DNA of 64,000 bases. Source: Zychaea mexicana (taxonomy: Eukaryota; Mucoromycota; Mucoromycetes; Mucorales; Lichtheimiaceae). The first letter of the stretch is position 1. Every line of letters begins with the position of its first letter. Below, in pieces: positions 54,887 through 63,979 of this stretch. Location of the stretch: the NCBI RefSeq assembly GCF_025766255.1, contig NW_026516793.1:54239-118238 (forward strand), given 5' to 3'. The notes under the pieces were generated by a model. That model was not told the DNA's origin. It saw only the letters and a program-made list of their open reading frames with translations, and made no database searches. The position numbers were made by a program, and so were the translations under genes.

Positions 54887-55065
54887 CAGGATTTTTCCTT
54901 ATGATTGGCGGTGCTTTTTTTCTCATGATGGCGGGGTTCTTTTCTTACTATGGCGTTTGGGGGTCTGTTGATTGCCGGTGTGTTTTTTGTAATTGGCAGA
55001 AGCTGAAAATTACAATGGCGGCCTGCTTTTTGTGATTGGCATAAGGTGAGAATTACAATGGCGGT
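54887..55065 (+). repeat. Left TIR of the Tc1-like element
   Basis: CAGGATTTTTCC... with an inner part of two 43-bp-type units (TTACAATGGCGG...TTGGCA). Inverse of 59760-59938. Confidence 0.92.
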
Positions 55066-55249
55066 GTAATTTCAACAGATGGCGCCTCAAAATCACCTGT
55101 TGATATAACATAGGTGCACCATTACCAAACTTCGACTTTAATATACGATAGATGTTCCATACCAGACTTCAACTTCAAAACTACACGGACGCCGAACAAC
55201 AATAATCCATTCCAAATTTAAAATGTTTGAATATTTATACGGTTATTTA

Positions 55250-55660
55250 TTATAACGGCGGCGTCGTTCCTGCGGTGGAACGACGCATTCCTGCTTTTTC
55301 TGCTGCATCAGCTATCGTCATCTTCTCCTCAAAATAAAGCCGGAAAAGGTTCGTCTTCGTTGCTTGGGTGACGATATCCCTTGTTCTTGGTTTCTTAAGA
55401 CCTTCCAAAACTTGAGATTGGACCAGATGGCCTTATAGAAATATTTCATGAATAATTCCGTGTATAGTTGAGACAACATGCATTTCGGGAATAAATTATA
55501 CTTGGAACTTACCAAGATCCATCTGGTTATCCATGATAGGATCCACTGGAAATGCCATCTGGGAATTGGGGTCCAAATCTAGGATCGTTTGATGAAAGGG
55601 ATTGTATAGTATGTCAGTGTCAAAGTCAGGGAAAATAAAAAGTGGTATATTGGAATCCAT
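55250..55660 (-). CDS. Small helix-turn-helix protein of the Tc1-like element
   Basis: Two exons: 55660-55513 and 55431-55250, intron 55512-55432 (81 bp, GTAAGT...AAG). 109 residues: acidic N-terminus MDSNIPLFIFPDFDTDILYN, then LVQSQVLEGLKKPRT and an HTH-like LFRLYFEEKMTIADAAEKAG MRRSTAG. The LYFEEKMTIADAAEKAGM stretch parallels AYFWEGLTMEESARRGDM of the gene at 57301, so the two are paralogues. No catalytic DDE residues. Likely a DNA-binding accessory or regulator (inference). Confidence 0.75.
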
Positions 55661-55792
55661 GATGTTTTAAGATGTAGTACATTGAGTCTGTTTCTTTTCA
55701 TTCGTGTTTAAATACTTTTATTTGGACTGGTCAAGTTGGTGCAACTCTGGATTTTTGTGAACTCCAAAAGTTTCTCTGGATCGGGCAATTTC

Positions 55793-56340
55793 TCACTTTA
55801 CTGCCTCTGCATATGCTTTTGTTTCTCTAAACTGCTTGGCCCATCGATGCATTGTAGCTTTTGGAACAATCGTTCTGTCATATCCTTTCTTCTCGATTGC
55901 GCATCGTATTATTGCCTCCTTGATTTCCGGATTCTCTTTGTCCCATTTCGTCTGCTTTCGTTTCGAGATTTCTTTTAATCTTGCAATTTCTTCTTCTAGC
56001 TTTCGGATTTTCCCATTTCGTCTGCTTTCGTTTCGAGATTTCTTTTAATCTTGCAATTTCTTCTTCTAGCTTTCGGATTTTCAAGACCGAAGGAAGTTCA
56101 TTGGATGGTTTATATTCTTCCCCTGCTCGCATTGCATTTAAAGTTCTAATAAATTCCTCTATCAAAGCTTTAGAAAACTGTAATAACGATTGTACAAGCA
56201 AGCATACCAATGTATGGATCTTCTCCCTCAGCGACATCAATGGTTTCACGTATTTCTTTGTCGGTAAGAGCCAGGTTGTCCATAAGAAATGTTGTTTGGT
56301 TTGAATAGGGAGTCTGTAACAAAGGCGGTAAGGTCCCCAT
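55793..56340 (-). pseudogene. Coiled-coil/HTH protein of the Tc1-like element, broken by a 70-bp duplication
   Basis: Exon 1 from ATG 56340 (or 56283) to 56208: MDNLALTDKEIRETIDVAEG; intron 56207-56168 (40 bp); exon 2 from 56167: LIEEFIRTLNAMRAGEEY, then a leucine/charged helix VLKIRKLEEEIARLKEISK. A 70-bp tandem duplication (55941-56010 / 56011-56080) shifts the frame. Past the first repeat copy the frame reads KENPEIKEAIIRCAIEKKGY and IVPKATMHRWAKQFRE, an HTH-like end, to TGA 55793. Divergent from the gene at 57301 across the inverted-repeat array. Confidence 0.72.
55941..56080. repeat. Perfect 70-bp tandem duplication
   Basis: TCCCATTTCGTCTGCTTTCG... occurs at 55941 and again at 56011, identical over 70 bp; 70 is not a multiple of three. 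Confidence 0.95.
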
Positions 56341-56344
56341 ATTA

Positions 56345-57190
56345 TATAAAAGAAATAGCATAGGCACATTGTCGCACACAAGAGATTTTTTGCGTTGATT
56401 CACCGATGGGATAAGTCATGGTCGGTAAATTAAACACTATGTTGGCCCTACGATTGGGACATGTCATGGTCGAGCGAAGAAATAGCATAGGCACATTGTT
56501 GCACACAAGAGATTATTTGAGTTTTGATTCACCGATGGGATACGTCATGGTCAGTAGAATGAGTACTATGTTGGCCCTACGATTGGGACATGTCATGGTC
56601 GATCGAAGAAATGGCACAGGCACACAAGAGATTTTGGGTTCCAGTCCACTTTTTCTCGGTCCATTCCACTAACGGGATAAGTCATGGTTGGTAAAACAAA
56701 CACTATGTTGGCCCTACGATTGGGACATGTCATAGTCGAGCGAAGAAACAGCATAGGCACATTGTTGCACACCATGTCCCAAATGTAGGGCCAATATAGT
56801 GTTTGTTTTACCGACCATGACTTATCCCGTTGGTGGAATGGACCGAGAAAAAGAGGGCTGGAACTCAAAATCTCTTGTGTGCCTGTGCCATTTCTTCGAT
56901 CGACCATGACATGTCCCAATCGTAGGGCCAACATAGTATTTGTTTTACCGACCATGACTTATCCCGTTGGTGGAATGGACCGAGAAAAAGTGGACTGGAA
57001 CTCAAAATCTCTTGTGTGCCTGTGCCATTTCTTCGATCGACCATGACATGTCCCAATCGTAGGGCCAACATAGTACTCATTCTACTGACCATGACTTATC
57101 CCATCGGTGAATCAAAACTCAAAGAATCTCTTGTGTGCAACAATGTGCCTATGCTATTTCTTCGCTCGACCATGACATGTCCCAATTGTA
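56345..57190. repeat. Inverted-repeat array between divergent genes
   Basis: Three units per arm of 129-137 bp, plus a half unit at the centre, all with GACCATGACATGTCCCAATC / GACTTATCCC motifs and TTCGATCGA-like cores. Left-arm motifs at 56463, 56592, 56729; right-arm at 56902, 57039, 57168; centre spacer 56730-56772. Arms are near-identical inverted copies. Lies exactly between the minus gene (start 56340) and the plus gene (start 57301). Probable bidirectional regulatory region with binding sites (inference). Confidence 0.88.
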
Positions 57191-57300
57191 GAACCGGAAA
57201 AAGTAGCTTGGAGTGGCTATAAGCTGTACTATGTGAACCAAAAAGTATTTAAGCCGAAGTCAAATAACATTTTTCGAAATCATTCAAAACATAATACACA

Positions 57301-57816
57301 ATGACCTTGGACACCCATACCGCTATGAACACCGAAGATCTGGACTATTACGAAGACGAGGTTGAGATGCAAGAACGAGATGCCATGGAATTCGATATGG
57401 CGCTACCATTCGCTGAGGCTGATGAAGAATTACAACTACCACTACCACCGCCATACTCCCCACCAGCATCAACTCCAACAACAACATCAACAACAACATC
57501 ACCATCATCATCAGCAGCATCACCATCACCATCATCAGCAGCACCGCCATCACCATCACCATTACCACGACAACAACGCCGGCAACGTCGACAATACACC
57601 AAGGATGATATTGTTTCTGTCCTTCATGCCTACTTCTGGGAAGGACTTACCATGGAAGAATCTGCAAGAAGGGGTGACATGCCGAAGTCAACAGCCGCCA
57701 GGCTCATCCGCATGTATCGCCCCCAAATGCCTCCACGACCAGCTCCAGTCCGTCCTCGTCAAGCAAGCATGATCAACCAAGTTGACGATGATATTTTGAC
57801 GACTACCTTACAATAA
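57301..57816 (+). CDS. Acidic HTH protein of the Tc1-like element
   Basis: 171 residues from ATG 57301 to TAA 57816. Acidic N-terminus (EDLDYYEDEVEMQERD), a Pro/Ser/Thr-rich middle over a CAN-repeat-like DNA tract (57465-57560), a basic QQRRQRRQYTKDD, then an HTH: IVSVLHAYFWEGLTMEESAR followed by STAARLIRMYRPQMP. Looks like the DNA-binding half of a Tc1-type transposase without a catalytic domain, with an acidic region that could activate transcription (inference). Paralogue of the gene at 55660-55250. Confidence 0.75.
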   Translation: MTLDTHTAMNTEDLDYYEDEVEMQERDAMEFDMALPFAEADEELQLPLPPPYSPPASTPTTTSTTTSPSSSAASPSPSSAAPPSPSPLPRQQRRQRRQYTKDDIVSVLHAYFWEGLTMEESARRGDMPKSTAARLIRMYRPQMPPRPAPVRPRQASMINQVDDDILTTTLQ

Positions 57817-58033
57817 TAAATACAAATTTTATTATGCTGAAAATATAGCATTCACAGTGTTACGCGGTACAGCTGCGCTTTGTCCTGTCTCATCTTCTTT
57901 GTCACTTCCATGAAAAACCTTCAACTTTGTATTACCAAATGTATTGCAGCAAAAAAAAAGTATAAAACCAGTACAGCTTTTCTGCTGCAGCTTGTGCTTA
58001 CATTTCGTTCAAGATCTTTACTCAACTATTACC

Positions 58034-59545
58034 ATGTTATCTATTGAAAACCTGATACTCCCACACGATACCGACGTTGATATCCATGAAGATGAGATGG
58101 AAGTAGATGATGTGTATGAAATTGTGTCCGACGAGTGTAGTAGTTTTACTGGTAGTGTCCAATCACTTGTATCAATGACTAAGAGGAAAAATATACCACA
58201 GGTACCTAATTAAAATCTTCTTGTTTTACGAGTTTTTTGTTATTAACTGATGGTCGTTAATATGATAGGCATGTTCCACATCCATGTTAACGGATCCTCC
58301 AACGCCCACTTCAACTGTCACCGTAGCTACCCAAAAAGCAACAGTGAAAAAGGTCAAGGGAAGACCTCGCAAAAACATTCAGCAAGAAAACATTGTTCCA
58401 AAAAGTATGTTACTTATTATTGCTAAAACTTCAGTTGCTTTCAATATCTAACCTTGAACTCTAAATCCATAGGGGCTCATCGAGTGTATCGAGATTCAGA
58501 AATAATCCAACTTATCGACAGAATTCAAAACATTACCTTAAACGCTGCAGAAGCTGGACGCGACCTCTTAATCCCTGAACGAACTGTACAGAGATACTGG
58601 AAACGCTTTGCTGATGGTGAACCGTATCTTCCGAGCACAATGGGCAAATCTCCCGGTCCCCCACCGACGTTAACACCAGAACATACCACATTCCTCCAGG
58701 CTTATTATGACACCAAGTCAGACGCGACCCTAAAAGAGGCACAGCAATCCCTTGTCGATCGATTCGGTATCAACATCACCCAAAACGGCCTACAAAAGCA
58801 TCTTGTGAGCAAATGTGGGCTTACCATGAAGAAGCTGGAACGGATTTCCGAATATCACAACTCGGATGAAACGGTCGCCTCCCGCATGAATTGGGCGCAT
58901 GCGTTCGAAGCCAGTGGCATGGACTACTACAAGTGTATCTTTATTGACGAAGCTGGTTTTAATATGCACATTAAGCGTAATTTTGGTCGTTCGCGTCGAG
59001 GTGCTCCAGCTAGGGCTTTGGTTTCGAGGTCCCGTGGTGTGAATATGACGATCTTGGGAGCGATAACTGGTGAAGGCGTGGTCAACCTCAGCCTTAGAAG
59101 ACCACAGGCAGTTGTGGGCTCGAAAAAACGCAAACTCCGCGATGGCGAGGAAAAGGTTGTGGGCAAGATCGGTACGCGGGCAGAGCACTATATCAGGTTT
59201 TTGGAGGTGCTCATGGAAGTATTGAAGGAAAATAACATGGGAGGAAGAACTTTGGTAATGGATAATGCCACTATCCACAAGACAGCAGAAGTGAGGGACG
59301 CAGTGGCGAAGCAAGGATTCGATATCCTGTACCTTCCTCCATATTCCCCTTTCCTCAACCCGATCGAAGAATTTTGGTCGAAGCTGAAAGCCGGTGTCAA
59401 ACGCAATTTGTTGACAACGGATGATACGTTGCTGCCACGGATTGTTGACTCTGCTAATCAAGTCTCTGCCCAAGATTGCCAAGGTTGGATAAGACATTCA
59501 CTTTCGTTTCTGCCTCGTTGTATCGATGGAGAGAAAATGTTGTAG
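58034..59545 (+). CDS. Tc1/mariner DD34E transposase, intact, three exons
   Basis: Exons 58034-58201, 58269-58404, 58473-59545; introns of 67 and 68 bp with GT-AG ends; 458 residues, no stop. Acidic N-terminus, an AT-hook-like KVKGRPRKN (exon 2), HTH region (ITLNAAEAGRDLLIPERTVQ), a second helical domain, then the DDE_3 core: CIFIDEAGFNMH (Asp), TLVMDNATIHK (Asp) and PPYSPFLNPIEEFWSKLK (Glu, 34 residues after the second Asp, DD34E). All catalytic residues are present. With intact TIRs and TA sites it may still be mobile. Confidence 0.93.
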
Positions 59546-59674
59546 TTTTTATTATCTTAGTTATCCTTGTTTTGTTCATATTCATATGCTTTTTTTAAGA
59601 ATAAATTTTCAAACTGCTAAGTAAAAAACCAAAAATCATTTGTTATCCTAGTATGGAACATGAATCTTATTAAA

Positions 59675-59938
59675 CCGCCATTGTAATTTTCATCTTATGC
59701 CAATCACATAAAGCAGGCCGCCATTGTAATTTTCATCTTATGCCAATCACATAAAGCAGGCCGCCATTGTAATTTTCACCTTATGCCAATCACAAAAGGT
59801 AGGCCGCCATTGTAATTTTTAGCTTCTGCCAATCACAAAAAACACACCGCCAATCAACAGACCCCCAAACGCCATAGTAAGAAAAGAACCCCGCCATCAT
59901 GAGAAAAAAAGCACCGCCAATCATAAGGAAAAATCCTG
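59675..59938 (-). repeat. Right TIR of the Tc1-like element with four 43-bp units
   Basis: CCGCCATTGTAATTTT... units start at 59675, 59718, 59761 and 59804, followed by the outer ~90 bp shared with the left TIR and ending ...AAATCCTG before TA. Confidence 0.92.
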
Positions 59939-59940
59939 TA

Positions 59941-61067
59941 GTGTACGTCGAATTCGTATTCGCTCAGTGTCTCAATCCACCTGGCCATTATGCCTGTTGG
60001 TTCTTTCTGGTTTAATATTCCACGTAGTGCGCTGTGGTCACAATACACGTCGAATTTGTTCAACAAGAATGGTTTCAAGAGTCTTGCACTCCAGACAAGA
60101 CATGCCGTCTCTAATCGGGAACTGCTATAGTTCTTTTCTCCTTTTGTGGTGACGCGTGAGTGGTAAGATATTACTCTCTCTTTTCCTTGGTCGTCCTTTT
60201 GCATTAATGCTGCGCCAAATGCTTCCTTTGATGCATCTACCCTCAGTATGAAAGGTCTATGGAAATCTGGTCGTGCTAGGATGGGTGGAGAAATAAGAGT
60301 TTCTTTCAGTTTATTAAAAGCTTTTGTTTCCTCTTCTCCCCATGGCTTGGCTTCTTGCTTGGTCTGGTTATATAGTACTCGTGCTATCGCACTGAACCGT
60401 GGTATCCAGTTTCGGTACCATGACATACAGCCTAAAAAGGACTTCAGCTGTGTCACAGTTTTCGGTATTGGTAATTCTCGAATTTTCTTGGTGCGTGCTT
60501 CATCTATGCAAATTCCTTCTCCAGTGATGATATGTCCAAGGAATGAAATATCAGTTTTGAAAAACCAACATTTTTTAACTCCAAGTTTTAGTCCAGCATT
60601 TCGTAAACATTCAAATACTCGGCGAAGGTGTTCAAGATGGTCCTCAGTTGTTTTTGAATGCACGTTCAAGTCATCTAGGTATCGACAAAGTATGTCTTCT
60701 TCTTTTTGGAATGCTAGTCGTACTAGGGTTACGAAAACAGATGGTGCGGCGTGGTATCCTTGTGGTAGTCGGTTGAACTCATATGCTCCAAATTTTGTAG
60801 AGAAAGCCGTTAGCGGTTTGCTTTGTTCGGCGAGTTTTACTTGGAAGTATCCATCCTTTAAAAGTCAAGGCTTGAAAAAATCCGGGATCGTCCTACAGCT
60901 TGTATTTCCTACCAAAAGTTGTCTACGTATATCGCCGGTCGTATGGATGATTTATTCAACCCTCGCATGTTGGCAATGAATCTGTATGACTTGTTGTCCT
61001 TTTTCTTGATGAGCATGACTGGTGCGGCCCAAGGTGAGTTGGATGGTCGTATTATTCCGAGGCGGCA
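59941..61067 (-). pseudogene. Gypsy-3 reverse transcriptase and RNase H
   Basis: RT: IIRPSNSPWAAPVMLIKKK just after a TAG at 61068, RFIANMRGLNK, DGYFQVKLAEQ (about 60860), NRLPQGYHAAPSVF, and ILCRYLDDLNVHS (YLDD box near 60690). From 60669 the frame is clean: FLGHIITGEGI, FLGCMSWYRNWIPRF, ILRVDASKEAFGAAL (RNase H Asp), YCDHSALRGIL, ARWIETLSEYEFDVHY, where the Tc1 element begins. Frameshifts near 60980 and 60870. Confidence 0.88.
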
Positions 61068-63341
61068 CTACCGATCAAGTTCCTTTTTCAGTACAGCAGC
61101 TTCTACAGGTGCTAATCTGTAGGGTTTGGAGGCTACTGGTATCGCGTCCTTCTTTAGAGTGATTTTATGTTCCAATAGGTCGGTACATCCAAGATCGTCG
61201 TCTGTCCAGGCAAAGCAGTCTTGATATTGTCGTACGAGTTCGAGAAAGGCTTTTCGTAGCTTGCCATCGTGGTCATCAGGAATGTCAGGTATGTTGAGTA
61301 ACTTTAATTGTTCTTCGGTTAACGGGGTCGGTGTTGGAATATCTTGGTTGGTTTCGGTTCGGTTCACCATTGGTGTTTCTATTCCGGGGTCTGCATTGTC
61401 TTGTATTTCATGAAAGGTGCCAATAAAGCTCGGTGGTGAAATAATCAATTGTGAAGGCAGATTATTTTTGATCGTGATGGTGAAGGTTGTGGCTCCTTGT
61501 TCTACGTCTGGGCAGAAGTATTCATGTCTTGTTTCTGCAGGGTGGACTCCTTGTTCTGGTACAAAATATAGTGGTTTCGTTGTGGGTCTGAGGAATCTAC
61601 TGTGCACTTGAGTGGTAAAATCGGCGGGTATAGTAATGTTCTCTCTCGACCAAACTTCTATGGTGTTATTCAGCTCGATGTTCCTGGTCTCCAGTAGCGT
61701 AGGTGATTGTGCACCGTGATCCAAGAAGAATAACTCTTCCTCGTATCGGGCTCCTTGTCGTTGTAGTGTTGAATATGGATATTGTAGGTTGATATCGTAA
61801 CCATATATCTCTTCATTGTTCAAGTCTTCAGAGTATACGGTATCGGAGTCATCGTCTCGTATATAATGCTGCTCCATGTAGTCTCCTAGTAAGAATCCAC
61901 TTGAGATATCTACTTCGCAGAATGAAAAGTTTTCCAGGGTGATCGTGTAGTCTGTGGCTCCGGCTCGTACGCTAGGATAATTGGTTGCGTCAATGGGTGC
62001 AGTCGCTGATATTTGCGGATAGAAGTTTACATCTGCAGAGATTGTGCGAGGTAATTTCCCATAGAAATATGCTTTTCCCTTTGGTGGTATTATGAATCCC
62101 TCGGCTGTTTCGACTTCAAAACAGGGTGATCCATCGGCAGCTGTCCATTCCTTGACATTTGGTTTGTAACGTTGGCGGTCATCGTTTAGAAAGAATTCTG
62201 CATGTTTTGTTTGTTCGATCTCCTCTTCTCCCGGGGATTCTTCATCATCACTTTCTTCTGATGAGGTTGATTCGTCGTTTTCACTACTGGAGTATTCGTA
62301 ATTGCTGTCGTCGCTTTCGGTTTCAGATTCTTCTTCCATGTCGGATTCGTCGGATTCTTCGTATAATGTTATACGCGGTTCTTGGTAACGTTGTGTCTTC
62401 TTGCTGGGCATTTCTCGAACGTATGTAAGTGGTGCACAGGATTGCTGTCCCTTATAGTTGACAGTGATGGTTGCATCCTCAAAATTTATCTTTGCTTTTA
62501 CAAGATCCAAGAAGTTTGTTCCAATAATGAGTGATACTGGGCAATTACCTAATACTTCGACTGTAATAGGCACTTCAAGGAAATTGCCAACTTGAATTTT
62601 GAAGTCTCGAATTACTCCTTGGGAGGCTTGAAACTTCCCGTTGCCCAAAGTGAACACTGTGTTTGACGGTCCATCAATCTTTAGACTTAATGTGTCCGCA
62701 AGCATTCTTGATATACAGGTTTTGGCTGCTCCTGTATCAATAAGTGTTTCAACTAGATGTCCTTTCAGATGAAAATTTGTGTATGCTGCAGTTGAGTCTA
62801 GATTTGGCTTCAGTTCCAATATGTTTAGAGATTTATCTTTTCTTCTGCGTACAGCAGTGAAGCTATGTAGGTCTCGTCTAAATTTAGGACAAGCCTTGAT
62901 AAGTTCTCCGATCTTTATTTGGGCTGTTATGTTGGATACATCTTCTACAATATCGTAGTTGATAATTGGTTTCGTTCTATGCGCGCGTCGTGGCTTTGGT
63001 TTTCTTGCTTCGTCGATGTTGTTCTTCCGTATAGGTTCCTTTCCGTTGTTCGGGGATCTGTCTATTTCCATCGATCGTTCAACTGGTCGATCCGTCATCG
63101 TTTGGTCATTCCTAGTAGTATCCATTGGTGTAGCCATCTCTCTTGGTATAGCCTGTGGTTGGTTCGTCGGCTCATTGGTTCTTGAAGATGATGGCCGTTT
63201 GTTGATTTCTTGTTCCTGGAATTGTACTCGTCGTTGTCGTTTCTTTGCTGGATCGGGTTTGTCTGCGTGTACAATTTTGTTGACTTTTGATCCTGATCTC
63301 AGGCTCATACTTCGTCGTTTTTCAGTGTTTTCTAAGCTCAA
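61068..63341 (-). CDS. Gypsy-3 gag-pol segment with aspartic protease
   Basis: A 757-codon open stretch. N-terminal basic part (RSGSKVNKIVHADKPDPAKK), HRTKPIINYDIVEDVSN, then the retropepsin: LVETLIDTGAAKTCIS with catalytic Asp encoded near 62737, LIIGTNFLDLVKAKI near 62520. An unusually acidic insert (DESDMEEESETESDD ...) at 62345-62220, a long spacer, and the RT entry LEHKITLKKDAIPVASKPYRL before an in-frame TAG at 61068. The frame is intact otherwise, the longest in the window. Confidence 0.88.
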   Translation of the reverse strand: MSLENTEKRRSMSLRSGSKVNKIVHADKPDPAKKRQRRVQFQEQEINKRPSSSRTNEPTNQPQAIPREMATPMDTTRNDQTMTDRPVERSMEIDRSPNNGKEPIRKNNIDEARKPKPRRAHRTKPIINYDIVEDVSNITAQIKIGELIKACPKFRRDLHSFTAVRRRKDKSLNILELKPNLDSTAAYTNFHLKGHLVETLIDTGAAKTCISRMLADTLSLKIDGPSNTVFTLGNGKFQASQGVIRDFKIQVGNFLEVPITVEVLGNCPVSLIIGTNFLDLVKAKINFEDATITVNYKGQQSCAPLTYVREMPSKKTQRYQEPRITLYEESDESDMEEESETESDDSNYEYSSSENDESTSSEESDDEESPGEEEIEQTKHAEFFLNDDRQRYKPNVKEWTAADGSPCFEVETAEGFIIPPKGKAYFYGKLPRTISADVNFYPQISATAPIDATNYPSVRAGATDYTITLENFSFCEVDISSGFLLGDYMEQHYIRDDDSDTVYSEDLNNEEIYGYDINLQYPYSTLQRQGARYEEELFFLDHGAQSPTLLETRNIELNNTIEVWSRENITIPADFTTQVHSRFLRPTTKPLYFVPEQGVHPAETRHEYFCPDVEQGATTFTITIKNNLPSQLIISPPSFIGTFHEIQDNADPGIETPMVNRTETNQDIPTPTPLTEEQLKLLNIPDIPDDHDGKLRKAFLELVRQYQDCFAWTDDDLGCTDLLEHKITLKKDAIPVASKPYRLAPVEAAVLKKELDR

Positions 63342-63349
63342 GGGTCGCT

Positions 63350-63979
63350 TTTATACAGTGTATAATTCTTGAGCGTTGTTATATTCTCGATGTTGCAGGT
63401 CGGATTTGCTTTTGCTTTTGGTTGTTTTTCGGTTCCTTGCGGGTTTGTTATAGTTGGTGGGGGCGTTCAGTTGACCGCATCTCTCATGAGCAACTGGCCC
63501 TAGTGGTTTTTTGGCTTGTTGTATCCTTGAGATTCTTCGTAATACTGGTCGTCGTAGTATTCTTCTTCTGAATGCCAATAATCGTCAACATCGTCGTAGT
63601 AGTCCTCTTGGTATCGATCTTCTAAATGTGCGAAATTGCTGTATACATTGGGTCGGCTATTACTGTTCGGTCGATCTTCTTTTGGTGTTCTCATGGCAGG
63701 TTCCTCGTTCTGGTTGGATCTTCCGTTCGACTGCCTTTGATCGTGGTCCTTTTGTTGTTGTGGACGTCCGTTGTTATGGCTTTGTGGCTGTTGATATTGT
63801 CGCTGGTTGTTGTTGTAGTAAGGTCGGCGGTCTTGATATGGGCGTTGTCTTTCATTCCCATTTTGCTGGTCATTGTAGTTTTGTCGTCGACCTGGTTGGT
63901 AAGAGTATCGTCTTTCTTGACTTCGAGGTGGATAGCTTGGTCTTCGTACATTGTAGTTGGCATTGTTTTGCTGAACCAC
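63350..63979 (-). pseudogene. Gypsy-3 gag, C-terminal low-complexity part
   Basis: Arg/Gln/Asn/Tyr-rich stretch MVQQNNANYNVRRPSYPPR ... with an acidic Tyr-rich tail DDYWHSEEEYYDDQYYEE; a frameshift near 63510 leads to GPVAHERCGQLNAPTNYNK and then a stop at 63351 before the protease frame. Likely RNA binding; the capsid part is beyond the window. No classical zinc knuckle seen. Confidence 0.7.

Larger units (their letters stand above)
54887..59938 (+). mobile_element. Large Tc1/mariner-type transposon with accessory genes
   Basis: 5052 bp, ends CAGGATTTTTCCTTATGATT and its complement, flanked by TA (54885-54886, 59939-59940), the Tc1/mariner target. TIRs are 130 bp or more and nearly identical. 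Contents: HTH gene (-, 55660-55250), coiled-coil/HTH gene (-, 56340-55793), inverted-repeat array (56345-57190), acidic HTH gene (+, 57301-57816) and a DD34E transposase (+, 58034-59545). Most Tc1/mariner elements are 1-2.5 kb with one gene, so this is a large, multi-gene version. Confidence 0.93.

Noticed and set aside
54660..54971. Plus-strand frame sharing RIFPYDWRCFF with the end of the Gypsy-3 RT frame.
   Set aside because: The shared part is the Tc1-like TIR read at both ends, not a protein family.
56418..57092. Short frames beginning MVGK/MVSR with MLALRLGHVMV on both strands.
   Set aside because: They are translations of the inverted-repeat array and recur with every unit; no coding constraint is apparent.
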